A stretch of 64,000 bases of DNA, taken from assembly GCF_011752525.1 (NCBI RefSeq), contig NZ_VWXI01000003.1, positions 62,001-126,000 of the forward strand, given 5' to 3'. The notes beneath the pieces were generated by a model that worked only from the letters and a program-made list of their open reading frames with translations, ran no database searches and was not told the DNA's origin. The position numbers and the translations under genes were made by a program. This document shows, piece after piece, positions 46,987 through 56,395 of the stretch. The stretch's first letter is position 1, and each line of letters begins with the position of its first letter. The stretch is from Pantoea sp. Cy-639 (lineage in GTDB: Bacteria > Pseudomonadota > Gammaproteobacteria > Pseudomonadales > Pseudomonadaceae).

Positions 46987-47274
46987 ATGGCGCTGCAACG
47001 CTCCGACGTGGAAAAGATCGCCCATCTGGCCCGCCTGGGCCTGAATGAAGGCGAACTGCCACGCATCACCGATGCCTTGAACAGTATTCTCGGGCTGGTC
47101 GACCAGATGCAGGCCGTCGACACCCAAGGCATCGAGCCACTCGCGCACCCGCTGGAAACCACCCAGCGCCTGCGCCCCGACCAGGTCACCGAAAGCAACC
47201 AGCGCGACCGCTACCAGGCCGTCGCCCCCTCGACCGAGAACGGTCTGTACCTGGTTCCGAAAGTCATCGATTAA
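46987..47274 (+). CDS. gatC: Asp/Glu-tRNA amidotransferase subunit C
   Basis: 95 residues. Starts [19 protein letters not shown], the usual GatC opening, with the C-terminal wrap [15 protein letters not shown]. GatC holds GatA and GatB together in the complex that converts Glu-tRNA-Gln and Asp-tRNA-Asn to the amide forms. The ATG at 46987 follows GGAG; the longer in-frame reading upstream is not conserved. gatA starts 15 bases after it. Confidence 0.96.
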   Translation: MALQRSDVEKIAHLARLGLNEGELPRITDALNSILGLVDQMQAVDTQGIEPLAHPLETTQRLRPDQVTESNQRDRYQAVAPSTENGLYLVPKVID

Positions 47275-47289
47275 GGGAAAGCGCCTGCC

Positions 47290-48741
47290 ATGCATCAATT
47301 CACCCTGGCCGAGATCGCCCGTGGCCTGGCCGACAAGTCGTTCTCCTCGGAAGAACTGACCGGCGCCCTGCTGTCGCGCATCAAGCAGCTCGACCCGCAG
47401 ATCAACAGCTTCATCACCGTCACCGAGGCCCAGGCCCTGGACCAGGCCCGCGCCGCCGACGCCCGTCGCGCCGCTGGCGAAACCGGCGCGCTGCTCGGCG
47501 CGCCGATCGCCCACAAGGACCTGTTCTGCACCAACGGCGTACGCACCAGCTGCGGCTCGAAGATGCTCGACAACTTCACCGCGCCGTACGACGCCACCGT
47601 GGTCGCCAAGCTGGCCGAAGCCGGCATGGTCACCCTGGGCAAGACCAACATGGATGAGTTCGCCATGGGCTCGGCCAACGAGTCCAGCCACTACGGCGCG
47701 GTGAAGAACCCATGGAACCTCGAGCACGTGCCTGGCGGCTCGTCCGGCGGTTCCGCCGCCGCCGTCGCCGCACGCCTGCTGCCGGCCGCCACCGGCACCG
47801 ACACCGGCGGCTCGATCCGCCAGCCGGCCGCGCTGACCAACCTCACCGGCCTCAAGCCGACCTACGGCCGCGTCTCGCGCTGGGGCATGATCGCCTACGC
47901 CTCGAGCCTCGACCAGGGCGGCCCGATGGCCCGTACCGCCGAAGACTGCGCCCTGCTGCTGCAAGGCATGGCCGGCTTCGACGCCAAGGACTCGACCTCG
48001 GTCGACGAGCCGGTACCGGACTTCAGCGCCAGCCTCAATGGCTCGCTGCAGGGCCTGCGCATCGGCCTGCCGAAGGAATACTTCGGCGCCGGCCTCGACC
48101 CGCGCATCGCCGACCTGGTCCAGGCCAGCGTCAAGGAGCTGGAAAAGCTCGGCGCGGTGGTCAAGGAAATCAGCCTGCCGAACATGCAGCACGCCATCCC
48201 GGCGTACTACGTGATCGCCCCGGCCGAAGCCTCCTCGAACCTGTCGCGTTTCGACGGCGTGCGCTTCGGCCACCGCTGCGCGGAGCCCAAGGACCTCACC
48301 GACCTGTACAAGCGCTCCCGCGGCGAAGGTTTCGGCGTTGAAGTGCAGCGGCGCATCATGGTCGGCACCTACGCCCTGTCGGCCGGCTACTACGACGCCT
48401 ACTACGTCAAGGCGCAGCAGATCCGCCGCCTGATCAAGAACGACTTCATGGCCGCGTTCAACGATGTCGACGTGATCCTCGGCCCAACCACGCCGAACCC
48501 GGCCTGGAAGCTCGGGGCCAAGAGCGCCGACCCGGTCGCCGCCTACCTCGAGGACGTCTACACCATCACCGCCAACCTGGCGGGCCTGCCCGGCCTGTCG
48601 ATGCCGGCCGGCTTCGTCGATGGCCTGCCGGTGGGCGTGCAACTGCTGGCCCCGTACTTCCAGGAAGGCCGCCTGCTCAACGTCGCGCACCGGTACCAGC
48701 AAGTCACCGACTGGCACACCCGCGCCCCCAACGGCTTCTGA
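47290..48741 (+). CDS. gatA: Asp/Glu-tRNA amidotransferase subunit A
   Basis: 483 residues, amidase-signature family. The Ser-cisSer-Lys triad is present: K76 in IAHKDLF, the Gly/Ser-rich signature [13 protein letters not shown] (about 149) and [12 protein letters not shown]. GatA hydrolyses glutamine and channels ammonia to GatB. Standard length. gatB starts 11 bases downstream. Confidence 0.98.
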   Translation: MHQFTLAEIARGLADKSFSSEELTGALLSRIKQLDPQINSFITVTEAQALDQARAADARRAAGETGALLGAPIAHKDLFCTNGVRTSCGSKMLDNFTAPYDATVVAKLAEAGMVTLGKTNMDEFAMGSANESSHYGAVKNPWNLEHVPGGSSGGSAAAVAARLLPAATGTDTGGSIRQPAALTNLTGLKPTYGRVSRWGMIAYASSLDQGGPMARTAEDCALLLQGMAGFDAKDSTSVDEPVPDFSASLNGSLQGLRIGLPKEYFGAGLDPRIADLVQASVKELEKLGAVVKEISLPNMQHAIPAYYVIAPAEASSNLSRFDGVRFGHRCAEPKDLTDLYKRSRGEGFGVEVQRRIMVGTYALSAGYYDAYYVKAQQIRRLIKNDFMAAFNDVDVILGPTTPNPAWKLGAKSADPVAAYLEDVYTITANLAGLPGLSMPAGFVDGLPVGVQLLAPYFQEGRLLNVAHRYQQVTDWHTRAPNGF

Positions 48742-48752
48742 GGAATTCACAC

Positions 48753-50198
48753 ATGCAATGGGAAGTTGTGATCGGGCTGGAAATTCATACCCAGCTCGCC
48801 ACCCAGTCGAAGATTTTCTCCGGCAGCGCCACCACCTTCGGCTCCGAGCCGAACACCCAGGCCAGCCTGGTCGACCTGGGCATGCCCGGCGTACTGCCGG
48901 TGCTCAACCAGGAAGCCGTGCGCATGGCGTGCATGTTCGGCCTGGCGATCGATGCCCAGATCGGGCCGCGCAACGTGTTCGCCCGCAAGAACTACTTCTA
49001 CCCCGACCTGCCCAAGGGCTACCAGATCAGCCAGATGGACCTGCCGATCGTCGGCAAGGGCCACCTGGACATCGCCCTGGAAGACGGCACCATCAAGCGC
49101 ATCGGCGTGACCCGCGCGCACCTTGAGGAAGACGCCGGCAAGAGCCTGCACGAAGACTTCAACGGCGCCACCGGCATCGACCTGAACCGTGCCGGCACGC
49201 CGCTGCTGGAGATCGTCTCCGAGCCGGACATGCGCAGCGCCAAGGAGGCCGTGGCCTACGTCAAGGCGATCCACGCGCTCGTTCGCTACCTGGGCATCTG
49301 CGACGGCAACATGGCCGAAGGCTCGCTGCGCTGCGACTGCAACGTGTCGGTACGACCGAAGGGCCAGGTCGAGTTCGGCACTCGCTGCGAAATCAAGAAC
49401 GTCAACTCGTTCCGCTTCATCGAGCGCGCGATCAACAGCGAGATCCAGCGCCAGATCGACCTGATCGAGGACGGTGGCAAGGTAGTCCAGGAAACCCGCC
49501 TGTACGACCCGAACAAGGACGAGACCCGCTCCATGCGCAGCAAGGAGGAAGCCAACGACTACCGTTACTTCCCCGATCCGGACCTGCTGCCGGTGGTCAT
49601 CGAGCCGAGCTTCCTCGACAGCGTGCGCGCCGCCCTGCCGGAGCTGCCCACGCAGAAAGTCGAGCGCTTCCAGAGCCAGTACGCGCTGTCGGCCTACGAC
49701 GCCAACGTGCTGGCCTCCAGCCGCGAACAGGCCGAGTACTTCGAGCAGGTGGTGAAGATCGGCGGTGACGCCAAGCTGGCCGCCAACTGGGTCATGGTCG
49801 AGCTGGGCAGCCTGCTGAACAAGCTGGGCGTGGAAATCGACCAGTCGCCGGTCAGCGCCGAGCAGCTCGGCGGCATGCTGCTGCGCATCCGCGACAACAC
49901 CATCAGCGGCAAGATCGCCAAGACCGTGTTCGAAGCCATGGCCGCCGGCGAGGGCGACGCCGACGCCATCATCGAGAGCAAAGGCCTCAAGCAGGTCACC
50001 GACACCGGTGCGATCGACAAGATGCTCGACGAGATGCTCGCCGCCAACGCCGAGCAGGTCGAACAGTACCGCGCCGCCGACGAGGCCAAGCGCGGCAAGA
50101 TGTTCGGCTTCTTCGTCGGCCAGGCGATGAAGGCGTCGAAAGGCAAGGCCAACCCGGGGCAAGTGAACCAATTGCTCAAGGCCAAGCTCGAAGGGTAA
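48753..50198 (+). CDS. gatB: Asp/Glu-tRNA amidotransferase subunit B
   Basis: 481 residues. Starts [17 protein letters not shown]; contains the GatB signature [18 protein letters not shown] sequence (here [19 protein letters not shown]) and the zinc-site cysteines in [11 protein letters not shown]-terminal YqeY-like helical domain (about 330-481) binds tRNA. Activates the tRNA-bound Asp/Glu side chain with ATP and transfers ammonia. Ends the operon; a REP-like palindrome follows. Confidence 0.98.
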   Translation: MQWEVVIGLEIHTQLATQSKIFSGSATTFGSEPNTQASLVDLGMPGVLPVLNQEAVRMACMFGLAIDAQIGPRNVFARKNYFYPDLPKGYQISQMDLPIVGKGHLDIALEDGTIKRIGVTRAHLEEDAGKSLHEDFNGATGIDLNRAGTPLLEIVSEPDMRSAKEAVAYVKAIHALVRYLGICDGNMAEGSLRCDCNVSVRPKGQVEFGTRCEIKNVNSFRFIERAINSEIQRQIDLIEDGGKVVQETRLYDPNKDETRSMRSKEEANDYRYFPDPDLLPVVIEPSFLDSVRAALPELPTQKVERFQSQYALSAYDANVLASSREQAEYFEQVVKIGGDAKLAANWVMVELGSLLNKLGVEIDQSPVSAEQLGGMLLRIRDNTISGKIAKTVFEAMAAGEGDADAIIESKGLKQVTDTGAIDKMLDEMLAANAEQVEQYRAADEAKRGKMFGFFVGQAMKASKGKANPGQVNQLLKAKLEG

Positions 50199-50200
50199 TC

Positions 50201-50257
50201 CCGATCTCAGGGCGGCCCGCTCCCACAGCTGATGTGGGAGTGGGTCGTCCTGCGATG
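50201..50257. repeat. REP-like palindrome after gatB
   Basis: ctcccaca (50220-50227) pairs with tgtgggag (50233-50240), flanked by ggcggcccg and gtcgtcctgcgatg in the REP pattern. It overlaps the most upstream possible start codons of the next gene. Confidence 0.7.
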
Positions 50258-50284
50258 ATTCGCAGCAACCGCGGAGCCGCCGAA

Positions 50285-50659
50285 TTGCCGAAGCGTTCCC
50301 TCACCACGCTTGCCCTGTTTTCCCTGCTCGCCGGCTGCGCCAGCCATGACATAGACCCTCGCGGCTATGACGAAAGCGGCACCGCCTCCTACTACGGCTC
50401 GCGCCATCACGGCAAACGCACCGCCAGCGGCGAACCCTTCAACCAGCATGGTCTCACTGCTGCCCACCGCAGCCTGCCGTTCGGCAGCCGGCTACTGGTC
50501 ACCAACCTCGCCAACCAGCGCAGCGTGGTCGTCCGCGTCAACGACCGTGGGCCGCATACCCGTGGACGCCTGATCGACCTGTCACGCGCAGCGGCAGAAA
50601 AAATCGGCATGCTCCGTAGCGGAACGGCGCGAGTCCGGGTACAAGGTCTGAGCGATTGA
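50285..50659 (+). CDS. RlpA-like double-psi beta-barrel lipoprotein
   Basis: 124 residues from the chosen TTG. A lipoprotein signal (MPKRSLTTLALFSLLAGC, lipobox LAGC) precedes a single RlpA-like domain: GTASYYGSRHHGKRTASGEPFN, LPFGSRLLVTNLANQRSVVVRVNDRGPH and GRLIDLSRAAAEKIGM. RlpA of P. aeruginosa is a lytic transglycosylase that cuts denuded glycan; this one is a short form with no SPOR domain, with the catalytic Asp (VNDRGPH) kept. TTG 50285 stands 8 bases after GGAG; ATG 50255 has no ribosome site and ATG/GTG further up lie in the REP. Start uncertain. Confidence 0.82.
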   Translation: MPKRSLTTLALFSLLAGCASHDIDPRGYDESGTASYYGSRHHGKRTASGEPFNQHGLTAAHRSLPFGSRLLVTNLANQRSVVVRVNDRGPHTRGRLIDLSRAAAEKIGMLRSGTARVRVQGLSD

Positions 50660-50678
50660 CCTGACAGGAGCCCTCGCC

Positions 50679-51764
50679 ATTTTCGACCTGGCCACCCTCC
50701 CCACCTTCAGCCTCCTGCAACTGGGCCTGGGCCTGGTGCTGTTGATCATCGGCGCCGAGCTGATGGTCCGCGCCGCCTTGCGCCTGGCCGCGCGCCTGCA
50801 TGTGCGGCCACTGATCATCGGCCTGAGCCTGGTAGCCTTCGGCAGCACCGCGCCACAGCTGACCGTCAGCCTGCAAGCCGCCTACCAGGGCGCGCCGGAT
50901 GTTGCAGTCGGCAGCGTGATCGGCAGCAACATCTTCAATGTGCTGGTGATTCTCGGCCTGGCCGCGCTGATCATCCCCCTGCGGGTGTCACGCCAACTGG
51001 TACGCCTGGACATCCCGTTGATGATCATCGCCAGCGGGCTGGTCTACCTGCTGGCGCGCAACGGCCAGCTCGACCGGATCGAAGGCCTGGCGCTGTTGCT
51101 GGGCTTGCTGGTGTATCTGTTGATGCTCTGGCACCAGTCCCGCCATTACGCCCGCACCTATCCTGCGCCCAGGGTGGCCCACACCAGCCGCGCACGCTTC
51201 TGGAGCGCCATCGTGCTGCAGGTCCTGTTTGGCCTGGGCCTGCTCAGCCTGGCAGGGCACCTGCTGCTGGAAGCGGCAATCGAGGTCGCCACCGACCTGG
51301 GGTTGTCCGAACGGATCATGGGCCTGACCGTGGTCGCCGTCTGCACCTCGCTGCCGGAACTGGCCGCCGCACTGATCGCTGCCCTGCGTGGCGAGCGGGA
51401 AATCGCCGTGGGCACGGTGATCGGCAGCAACCTGTTCAACCTGCTGGCGGTCCTCGGGCTGACCGCGCTAGTCACCCCCGAGCCACTATCCATCTCGCCC
51501 AACGCGCTGGACTTCGACCTGCCGGTGATGCTCGGCGTCGCCGCGCTGTGCCTGCCAGTGTTCTACTCCGGCTACCGGGTCACCCGCGCCGAAGGCCTGG
51601 TGTTCCTGTGCCTGTACCTGGCCTACGGCCTGCACGTGGTGGCCTTCACCACCGGTTTGCCGCTGGCCGAGCGACTGGAGCGCCTGATGCTGTTCTACGT
51701 CCTGCCGGTGCTCGGTGTCGTGTTGCTGTTCACGACCGCCCGTGCCTGGCGTCGCCAACACTAA
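50679..51764 (+). CDS. CaCA-family cation antiporter (YrbG-like), probable ATT start
   Basis: 361 residues from the proposed start, ten predicted membrane segments as two inverted five-helix repeats. Alpha-1 repeat: GLSLVAFGSTAPQLTVSLQ and VAVGSVIGSNIFNVLVILG. Alpha-2 repeat: GLTVVAVCTSLPELAAALI and IAVGTVIGSNLFNLLAVLG. The second keeps the family PE pair; the first has PQ, so the ion-binding Glu (E54 in NCX_Mj) is Gln. The only conventional start, GTG 50736, would cut the first membrane helix and has no ribosome site; ATT 50679 follows AGGAG by 8 bases. Probably exchanges Na+/H+ for Ca2+ or another cation, specificity unknown. Confidence 0.85.
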   Translation: MFDLATLPTFSLLQLGLGLVLLIIGAELMVRAALRLAARLHVRPLIIGLSLVAFGSTAPQLTVSLQAAYQGAPDVAVGSVIGSNIFNVLVILGLAALIIPLRVSRQLVRLDIPLMIIASGLVYLLARNGQLDRIEGLALLLGLLVYLLMLWHQSRHYARTYPAPRVAHTSRARFWSAIVLQVLFGLGLLSLAGHLLLEAAIEVATDLGLSERIMGLTVVAVCTSLPELAAALIAALRGEREIAVGTVIGSNLFNLLAVLGLTALVTPEPLSISPNALDFDLPVMLGVAALCLPVFYSGYRVTRAEGLVFLCLYLAYGLHVVAFTTGLPLAERLERLMLFYVLPVLGVVLLFTTARAWRRQH

Positions 51765-51774
51765 GGAAAACAAC

Positions 51775-52152
51775 ATGGCCGATTCGAAACAGACCGGCGA
51801 AGGCATTCGCCGCCAGGTGATGGGGGATGCCTTCGTCGACCGCGCCCTTGCCAACGCCAGCGCATTCACCCAACCACTGCAGGACTTCGTCAACGAGCAT
51901 GCCTGGGGCAGTGTCTGGGCCCGCGATGGGCTACCGCTGAAGACCCGCAGCCTGATCACCCTGGCGACCCTGACCGCGCTCAAGTGCCCACAGGAACTCA
52001 AGGGGCATGTGCGCGGAGCGCTGAACAATGGCTGCACGGTGGAGGAGATCCGCGAGGCGCTGCTGCACTGCGCGGTCTATGCCGGAGTTCCGGCTGCGAT
52101 CGACGCATTCCGCGCCGCACAGGAAGTGATCGACAGCTACCAGGGCGATTGA
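51775..52152 (+). CDS. Carboxymuconolactone decarboxylase-family protein
   Basis: 125 residues, one CMD domain: LKTRSLITLATLTALKCPQELKGHVRGALNNGCTVEEIREALLH. It has the PcaC-like HVRGALNNG block and a Cys seven residues before the His. There are no pca genes nearby, so a role in protocatechuate breakdown is doubtful; related proteins are peroxidase-like or simple decarboxylases. The ATG at 51775 follows AAGGAAAA; it starts 11 bases after the antiporter gene and is likely cotranscribed. Confidence 0.85.
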   Translation: MADSKQTGEGIRRQVMGDAFVDRALANASAFTQPLQDFVNEHAWGSVWARDGLPLKTRSLITLATLTALKCPQELKGHVRGALNNGCTVEEIREALLHCAVYAGVPAAIDAFRAAQEVIDSYQGD

Positions 52153-52154
52153 AA

Positions 52155-52204
52155 GGCATCGCCGGACAAGCGCGCTCCCCGCATGCGTGGGCGCGCTTGC
52201 CGCA
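52155..52204. repeat. REP-like inverted repeat between convergent genes
   Basis: caagcgcgc (52167-52175) pairs with gcgcgcttg (52191-52199), in a REP-type frame. It may also end the converging transcripts of the CMD gene and the permease. Confidence 0.7.
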
Positions 52205-52207
52205 CGG

Positions 52208-53563
52208 TCAGGCCTGACGTGCCTTCTTCATGCGGAAGGCCACCCACAGCACCGCGATCCACGCTGGGATCAGCAACACCGAGATGCGGATCGGCGGCGT
52301 GAGGTACATCACCACCAGGATCAACCCGATGAACGCCAGGCACAGGTAGTTGCTCAGCGGGTGCCCCCAGCTGCGGTAGAACGGCGTGATGCCCGCCGCC
52401 AGCTTGGCGCGGCGGAACTTCAGATGGGTGATGCTGATGCTCGCCCAGTTGATCACCAGCGCCGAGACCGCCAACGCCATCAGCAAGCCGAAGGCCTCGC
52501 CCGGCATCAGGTAGTTGATCAGCACGCACAGGCCGGTGGCGAACGCCGACACCGCCAGCGCGGTCAGCGGTACGCCGCGACGGCTGACCTTGAGCAACTG
52601 GCGTGGCGCATCGCCCTGGGAGGCCAGGCCGAACAGCATGCGGCTGTTGGCGTAGACGCAACTGTTGTACACCGACAGCGCCGCAGTCAGCACCACGATG
52701 TTGAGGATGGTCGCCACCAGGTCACTGTCGAGGTTGTGGAAGATCATCACGAACGGACTACCGCCCTGTACCACCTTCTGCCACGGATACAGCGACAGCA
52801 GCACCGCCAGGGCCCCGATGTAGAAGATCAGGATGCGGTAGACCACCTGGTTGGTGGCCTTGGGGATGCTCTCGCGCGGGTTGGCCGCCTCGGCGGCGGT
52901 GATGCCGACCAGCTCCAGCCCACCGAACGAGAACATGATCACCGCCAGCGCCATGATCAGGCCACCGACGCCGTTGGGGAAGAAACCACCGTACTGCCAC
53001 AGGTTGGCCACGCTCGCGTCGGGCCCGCCTTCACCACTGCCGAGCAGCCAGACGCCGAAGGCGATCATGCTGACGATCGCCACCACCTTGATCAGGGCGA
53101 ACCAGAACTCCATCTCCCCGTACACCTTCACCTGGGTCAGGTTGATCGCGTTGATCACCACGAAGAAGATCGCCGCCGTGGCCCAGGTGGGGAAGTCCGG
53201 CCACCAGTACTGCACGTAGATACCCACCGCGGTGAGCTCGGCCATGCCTACCAGCACGTACACCACCCAGTAGTTCCAGCCCGAGACGAACCCGGCGAAC
53301 TCGCTCCAGTACTGGTGGGCGAAGTGGCTGAAGCTGCCGGCGACCGGCTCCTCGACCACCATCTCGCCGAGCTGGCGCATGATCAGGAAGGCCATCAGGC
53401 CGGCGACGGCATAACCCAGCAACACCGAGGGGCCGGCCAGCTGGATGGTCTGGGCGATGCCCAGGAACAGCCCGGTGCCAATGGCACCGCCCAGCGCGAT
53501 GAGCTGGATATGGCGATTCTTCAGCCCGCGCTGCAACCGCTCGGGCGTGCTCTGGTCTTGCAT
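52208..53563 (-). CDS. aroP: AroP-type aromatic amino acid permease (APC superfamily)
   Basis: 451 residues, 12 membrane segments. RGLKNRHIQLIALGGAIGTGLFLG at the N-terminus and the MRQLGEMVVEEPVAGSFSHFA block are those of the AAT family; overall the sequence follows E. coli AroP very closely (MEFWFALIKVVAIV, FSFGGLELVGITAAEA, NSCVYANSRMLFGLA), so H+-driven uptake of Phe/Tyr/Trp is most likely, although PheP or ProY-like specificity cannot be excluded. ATG at 53563. Convergent with the CMD gene, and 52 bases before the AEC gene on the same strand. Confidence 0.88.
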   Translation of the reverse strand: MQDQSTPERLQRGLKNRHIQLIALGGAIGTGLFLGIAQTIQLAGPSVLLGYAVAGLMAFLIMRQLGEMVVEEPVAGSFSHFAHQYWSEFAGFVSGWNYWVVYVLVGMAELTAVGIYVQYWWPDFPTWATAAIFFVVINAINLTQVKVYGEMEFWFALIKVVAIVSMIAFGVWLLGSGEGGPDASVANLWQYGGFFPNGVGGLIMALAVIMFSFGGLELVGITAAEAANPRESIPKATNQVVYRILIFYIGALAVLLSLYPWQKVVQGGSPFVMIFHNLDSDLVATILNIVVLTAALSVYNSCVYANSRMLFGLASQGDAPRQLLKVSRRGVPLTALAVSAFATGLCVLINYLMPGEAFGLLMALAVSALVINWASISITHLKFRRAKLAAGITPFYRSWGHPLSNYLCLAFIGLILVVMYLTPPIRISVLLIPAWIAVLWVAFRMKKARQA

Positions 53564-53615
53564 GAAATGTCCTTAAGGTGAGGCAGTGTTATAGGTTTTG
53601 CTTGCGTTGAACGGG

Positions 53616-54557
53616 CTAGATCCATCCACCCCATTGCAAGATGAAAATACCGACGTTGGTGGTGAGCGCCGCCATCAGTGTAGTGATCACGATGATCGAC
53701 GCCGCCAGCTCGTGGTTACCATTGGCCGCCCGCGCCATCACATAGCTGGCCGCCGCCGTCGGGCTGCCGATGTAAAGGAACAGGATCCCCAGTTCGGCGC
53801 CACGAAAGCCGCACAACCAGGCGCCCAGGGTACCCAGCAGCGGCAGCCAGACCATCTTCGCCAGACTCACGTCCAGCGCCAGCCGGCCACTGTCGCGCAA
53901 TGCCGCCATCGACAGGGTGCCACCGATGCAGATCAGCGCCAGCGGCAAGGTCATCTGCGCCAGGTAGTCGCCGCTGGTCAGCAACCAGTTGGGCAACGGC
54001 ACCTGGCCGTAGGCCATGGGTGCGGCCAGCAGCACACTGATGATCAACGGATTGCCGAGGATACTTTTGCCGATACTCCACGGATCGGACTTCAGATCCG
54101 GGCTGTACACCGCCAGCACCACCGTCGACAGCGAGTTGTACATGAGGATCACCAGCCCGGCCAGCACCGCGCCGAGGGATATACCGTAGTCGCCATACAG
54201 GCTGGCCGCCAGTGCCAGGCCGATCACGCCATTGTTGCCGCGAAACGCGCCCTGGGTGTAGACGCCCCGGTCCGCCGGCGGACAGCGCCAGATCGCCAGG
54301 CCCCAGGCCAACCCGAAACAGACCAGGGTCGCGGCGATGAAATAGAGGATTACCCCAGGCTTCACCGCCGTCGCCAGGTCGGCATGGTAGATGCCGAGGA
54401 ACAGCAGCGCCGGCATGCACACGTTGAACACCAGCGACGAGGCGACCTTGTTGAAGTGCTCGTCGATCAGCCGGATACGCCTGAGCAGCACGCCCATGAA
54501 CAGCATGGCGAACACGGGGGCCGTGATGTTCAGTGTCTGGATGAGAAGGGCAAGCAT
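53616..54557 (-). CDS. AEC (auxin efflux carrier)-family transporter
   Basis: 313 residues with ten predicted membrane segments. N-terminal ITAPVFAMLFMGVLLRR and the central GAFRGNNGVIGLALA block (Asn-Asn in the crossover region), together with PLALICIGGTLS, are typical of the bile/arsenite/AEC fold. Bacterial members carry malate, malonate or other small organic acids; substrate unknown. Divergent from the LexA-box-controlled gene. Confidence 0.87.
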   Translation of the reverse strand: MLALLIQTLNITAPVFAMLFMGVLLRRIRLIDEHFNKVASSLVFNVCMPALLFLGIYHADLATAVKPGVILYFIAATLVCFGLAWGLAIWRCPPADRGVYTQGAFRGNNGVIGLALAASLYGDYGISLGAVLAGLVILMYNSLSTVVLAVYSPDLKSDPWSIGKSILGNPLIISVLLAAPMAYGQVPLPNWLLTSGDYLAQMTLPLALICIGGTLSMAALRDSGRLALDVSLAKMVWLPLLGTLGAWLCGFRGAELGILFLYIGSPTAAASYVMARAANGNHELAASIIVITTLMAALTTNVGIFILQWGGWI

Positions 54558-54655
54558 GCAACGCGATCCTGAGGGTTTGCCGTTAGGGGGCCAATCATAC
54601 GTCAGTGCCCGGAGCTACGCCCGCCACAGGTTGCAGTTGTCTGCACAAAGAGCTC

Positions 54656-54707
54656 TTGACGTAAGAAATTTCCTGAATATGATGACGAATACTGTATATG
54701 CATACAG
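54656..54707 (+). promoter_or_regulatory. Promoter with SOS (LexA) box
   Basis: CTGTATATGCATACAG at 54692-54707 fits the LexA consensus CTGT-N8-ACAG completely, with the AT-alternating centre of strong boxes. Upstream, TTGACG (54656-54661), a 16-base spacer and TATGAT (54678-54683) form a good sigma-70 promoter whose start point would fall at the edge of the box. LexA bound there would block it. The box ends 39 bases before the ATG of the next gene. Confidence 0.88.
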
Positions 54708-54746
54708 TATCAAAATGGATTATCCAGACATTGCAAGGAGCAAATC

Positions 54747-56381
54747 ATGTCAGGAATGCACACTACGCCCACGGCCGCCCAGGCCCAGGCTACCCTGGTC
54801 GTCGCCGACCTCGACCAACTGTTCGAACCACAAGGTGTCGCCCTCCCCGGCCCGGACAGCCACCTGGTGCTGGTCATGCATGGCCACCACACCATCAAGT
54901 ATCACCGTCTTGCCGTGCCAGCGAACGCTGGCAAGCCAACTGGACGAGGGCCCGAGCTGTACTTCGAGGGCGCCGAGCACACCGCCATCGGCGACAACAC
55001 ACTGTTGCGCTTCGTTGCAGGCCAGCCTGGCATCCCCGCGCATCAGGCGCCGCTGCCACTTCCCAATGGCCTGACCCTGACCTACGGCCAGGTGATTGCC
55101 CTGGGCGGCGATTTCTACGGCCTGCCCGAGCGCCCCATCGCCGATGGCGCCAGCGAAGCCGAACGTATCGCTCGTTTCGCCCAGGCCTTCGACTCGCTGG
55201 CCCGCCTACCGGCCGCCAAGGCTGAAGCCGAGCAGATCCTCGCGGTCATGCAGGAGGAGGTCGGCGCGGCAAACCAGGCCATCAAGGACGGGCGACAGCC
55301 CCATGAGGCCTATGACGCCCTGGGCGACAGCCTGTCGGGACGCTGGAACCGCATCACCGGAGGCGGCAGCTTCGCCTCGGACTTCTTCCCCTTGGGCCGC
55401 TACCTGAAGTTGGCCGCCAGCAACTGGGATCACTTCGGCCGCTGGGCGCTGCTGGCCTACCAGGCTGGTCACGCCGCCGCCCTGCAGCAAGCCGTGAAGG
55501 CCCGTGCCAGTGGCAGCGAACGCGACCTGCAGGAGGCCTATGCGATGAACGCCTTCGCCGACCACTTCCTTACCGACCTGTTCTCCGCCGGCCACCTGCG
55601 GGTGCCACGCAAGGCGCTGGCCGACACGGTCACCCCGAGCGATGTCGGCTCGCTGATCTCGCGCTTCATGCATGACGAGGACAGCCAGTATGGCCTGGCC
55701 GTGCGCAATGCCGAGGGCGAACAATGGCGCGCCTATGGCGACAAGCGCTACTTCGACAGCGTCGATGTGGCCAACCGCCGTCAGGTGGGTCGCGCCGTGC
55801 AACGTTCGGCCGACGAGGTATTCCAGGCTTTCGCCGACGGTCGCGTGCCAGCCAGCACGGACTACGCCGCGCTGCGCCTGGTCCCGGACCTGCAAGCCGC
55901 CGAGCAGGACCTGGTGCCGGGCAACTTCGCCCCGCTCTACGTGAAGGACGCCAAGACCGTGCTGCGACGCAAGGACGTCAATGACCTCAATGATCGTCAG
56001 CGCACCGCCGACTGGTGGGGTTGGAGCACCTACCTGCTGCTCAAGGACTACAAACCGAACAAGCCCACCGGCTATATCGAAGCGCCCAACGGTTCGCCCA
56101 CGATCAGCGGCTGGCAGCGTCATGAGCCGGATGGTCTCAACTGGCAACGAGGCAATGCCGTGCGTTACGCCTTCAGCGTGACCGAGCAGCTCAACGAATC
56201 GTACATCGGTCCGTGGAGCACCTACGCCGAGCTGACCGACCAGTTCCACCCAAGCGTGCAGGTGCCCCTGGACGGCAAGCAGCGTGGACGCAACCTGTTC
56301 CGCCAGTTCCGCGGCGGTTCACCGGAGCTGATCGCCAGCCTGGATGGCAAGAACACCACTTATATCGATCGCAACGCGTGA
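54747..56381 (+). CDS. Zinc-dependent phospholipase C-like protein under SOS control
   Basis: 544 residues. H273-x3-D277-x5-H283 (in ADHFLTDLFSAGHLRVPR) has exactly the spacing of zinc ligands H118, D122 and H128 of Bacillus cereus phospholipase C. Further His/Asp (SNWDHFG, AYQAGH, FMHDED) and LTYGQVIALGGDFYG fit the PLC/P1-nuclease superfamily, closest in type to the Legionella PlcC-like group. The last 190 residues are an added domain (WWGWSTYLLLKDYKP ...). It has no signal peptide (MSGMHTTPTAAQAQATL). AAGGAG lies 6 bases before the ATG. Lysis, or a non-Sec secretion system, would be needed for release. The gene downstream starts after 14 bases. Confidence 0.7.
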   Translation: MSGMHTTPTAAQAQATLVVADLDQLFEPQGVALPGPDSHLVLVMHGHHTIKYHRLAVPANAGKPTGRGPELYFEGAEHTAIGDNTLLRFVAGQPGIPAHQAPLPLPNGLTLTYGQVIALGGDFYGLPERPIADGASEAERIARFAQAFDSLARLPAAKAEAEQILAVMQEEVGAANQAIKDGRQPHEAYDALGDSLSGRWNRITGGGSFASDFFPLGRYLKLAASNWDHFGRWALLAYQAGHAAALQQAVKARASGSERDLQEAYAMNAFADHFLTDLFSAGHLRVPRKALADTVTPSDVGSLISRFMHDEDSQYGLAVRNAEGEQWRAYGDKRYFDSVDVANRRQVGRAVQRSADEVFQAFADGRVPASTDYAALRLVPDLQAAEQDLVPGNFAPLYVKDAKTVLRRKDVNDLNDRQRTADWWGWSTYLLLKDYKPNKPTGYIEAPNGSPTISGWQRHEPDGLNWQRGNAVRYAFSVTEQLNESYIGPWSTYAELTDQFHPSVQVPLDGKQRGRNLFRQFRGGSPELIASLDGKNTTYIDRNA

Positions 56382-56395
56382 CAAGGAGGTCACCG

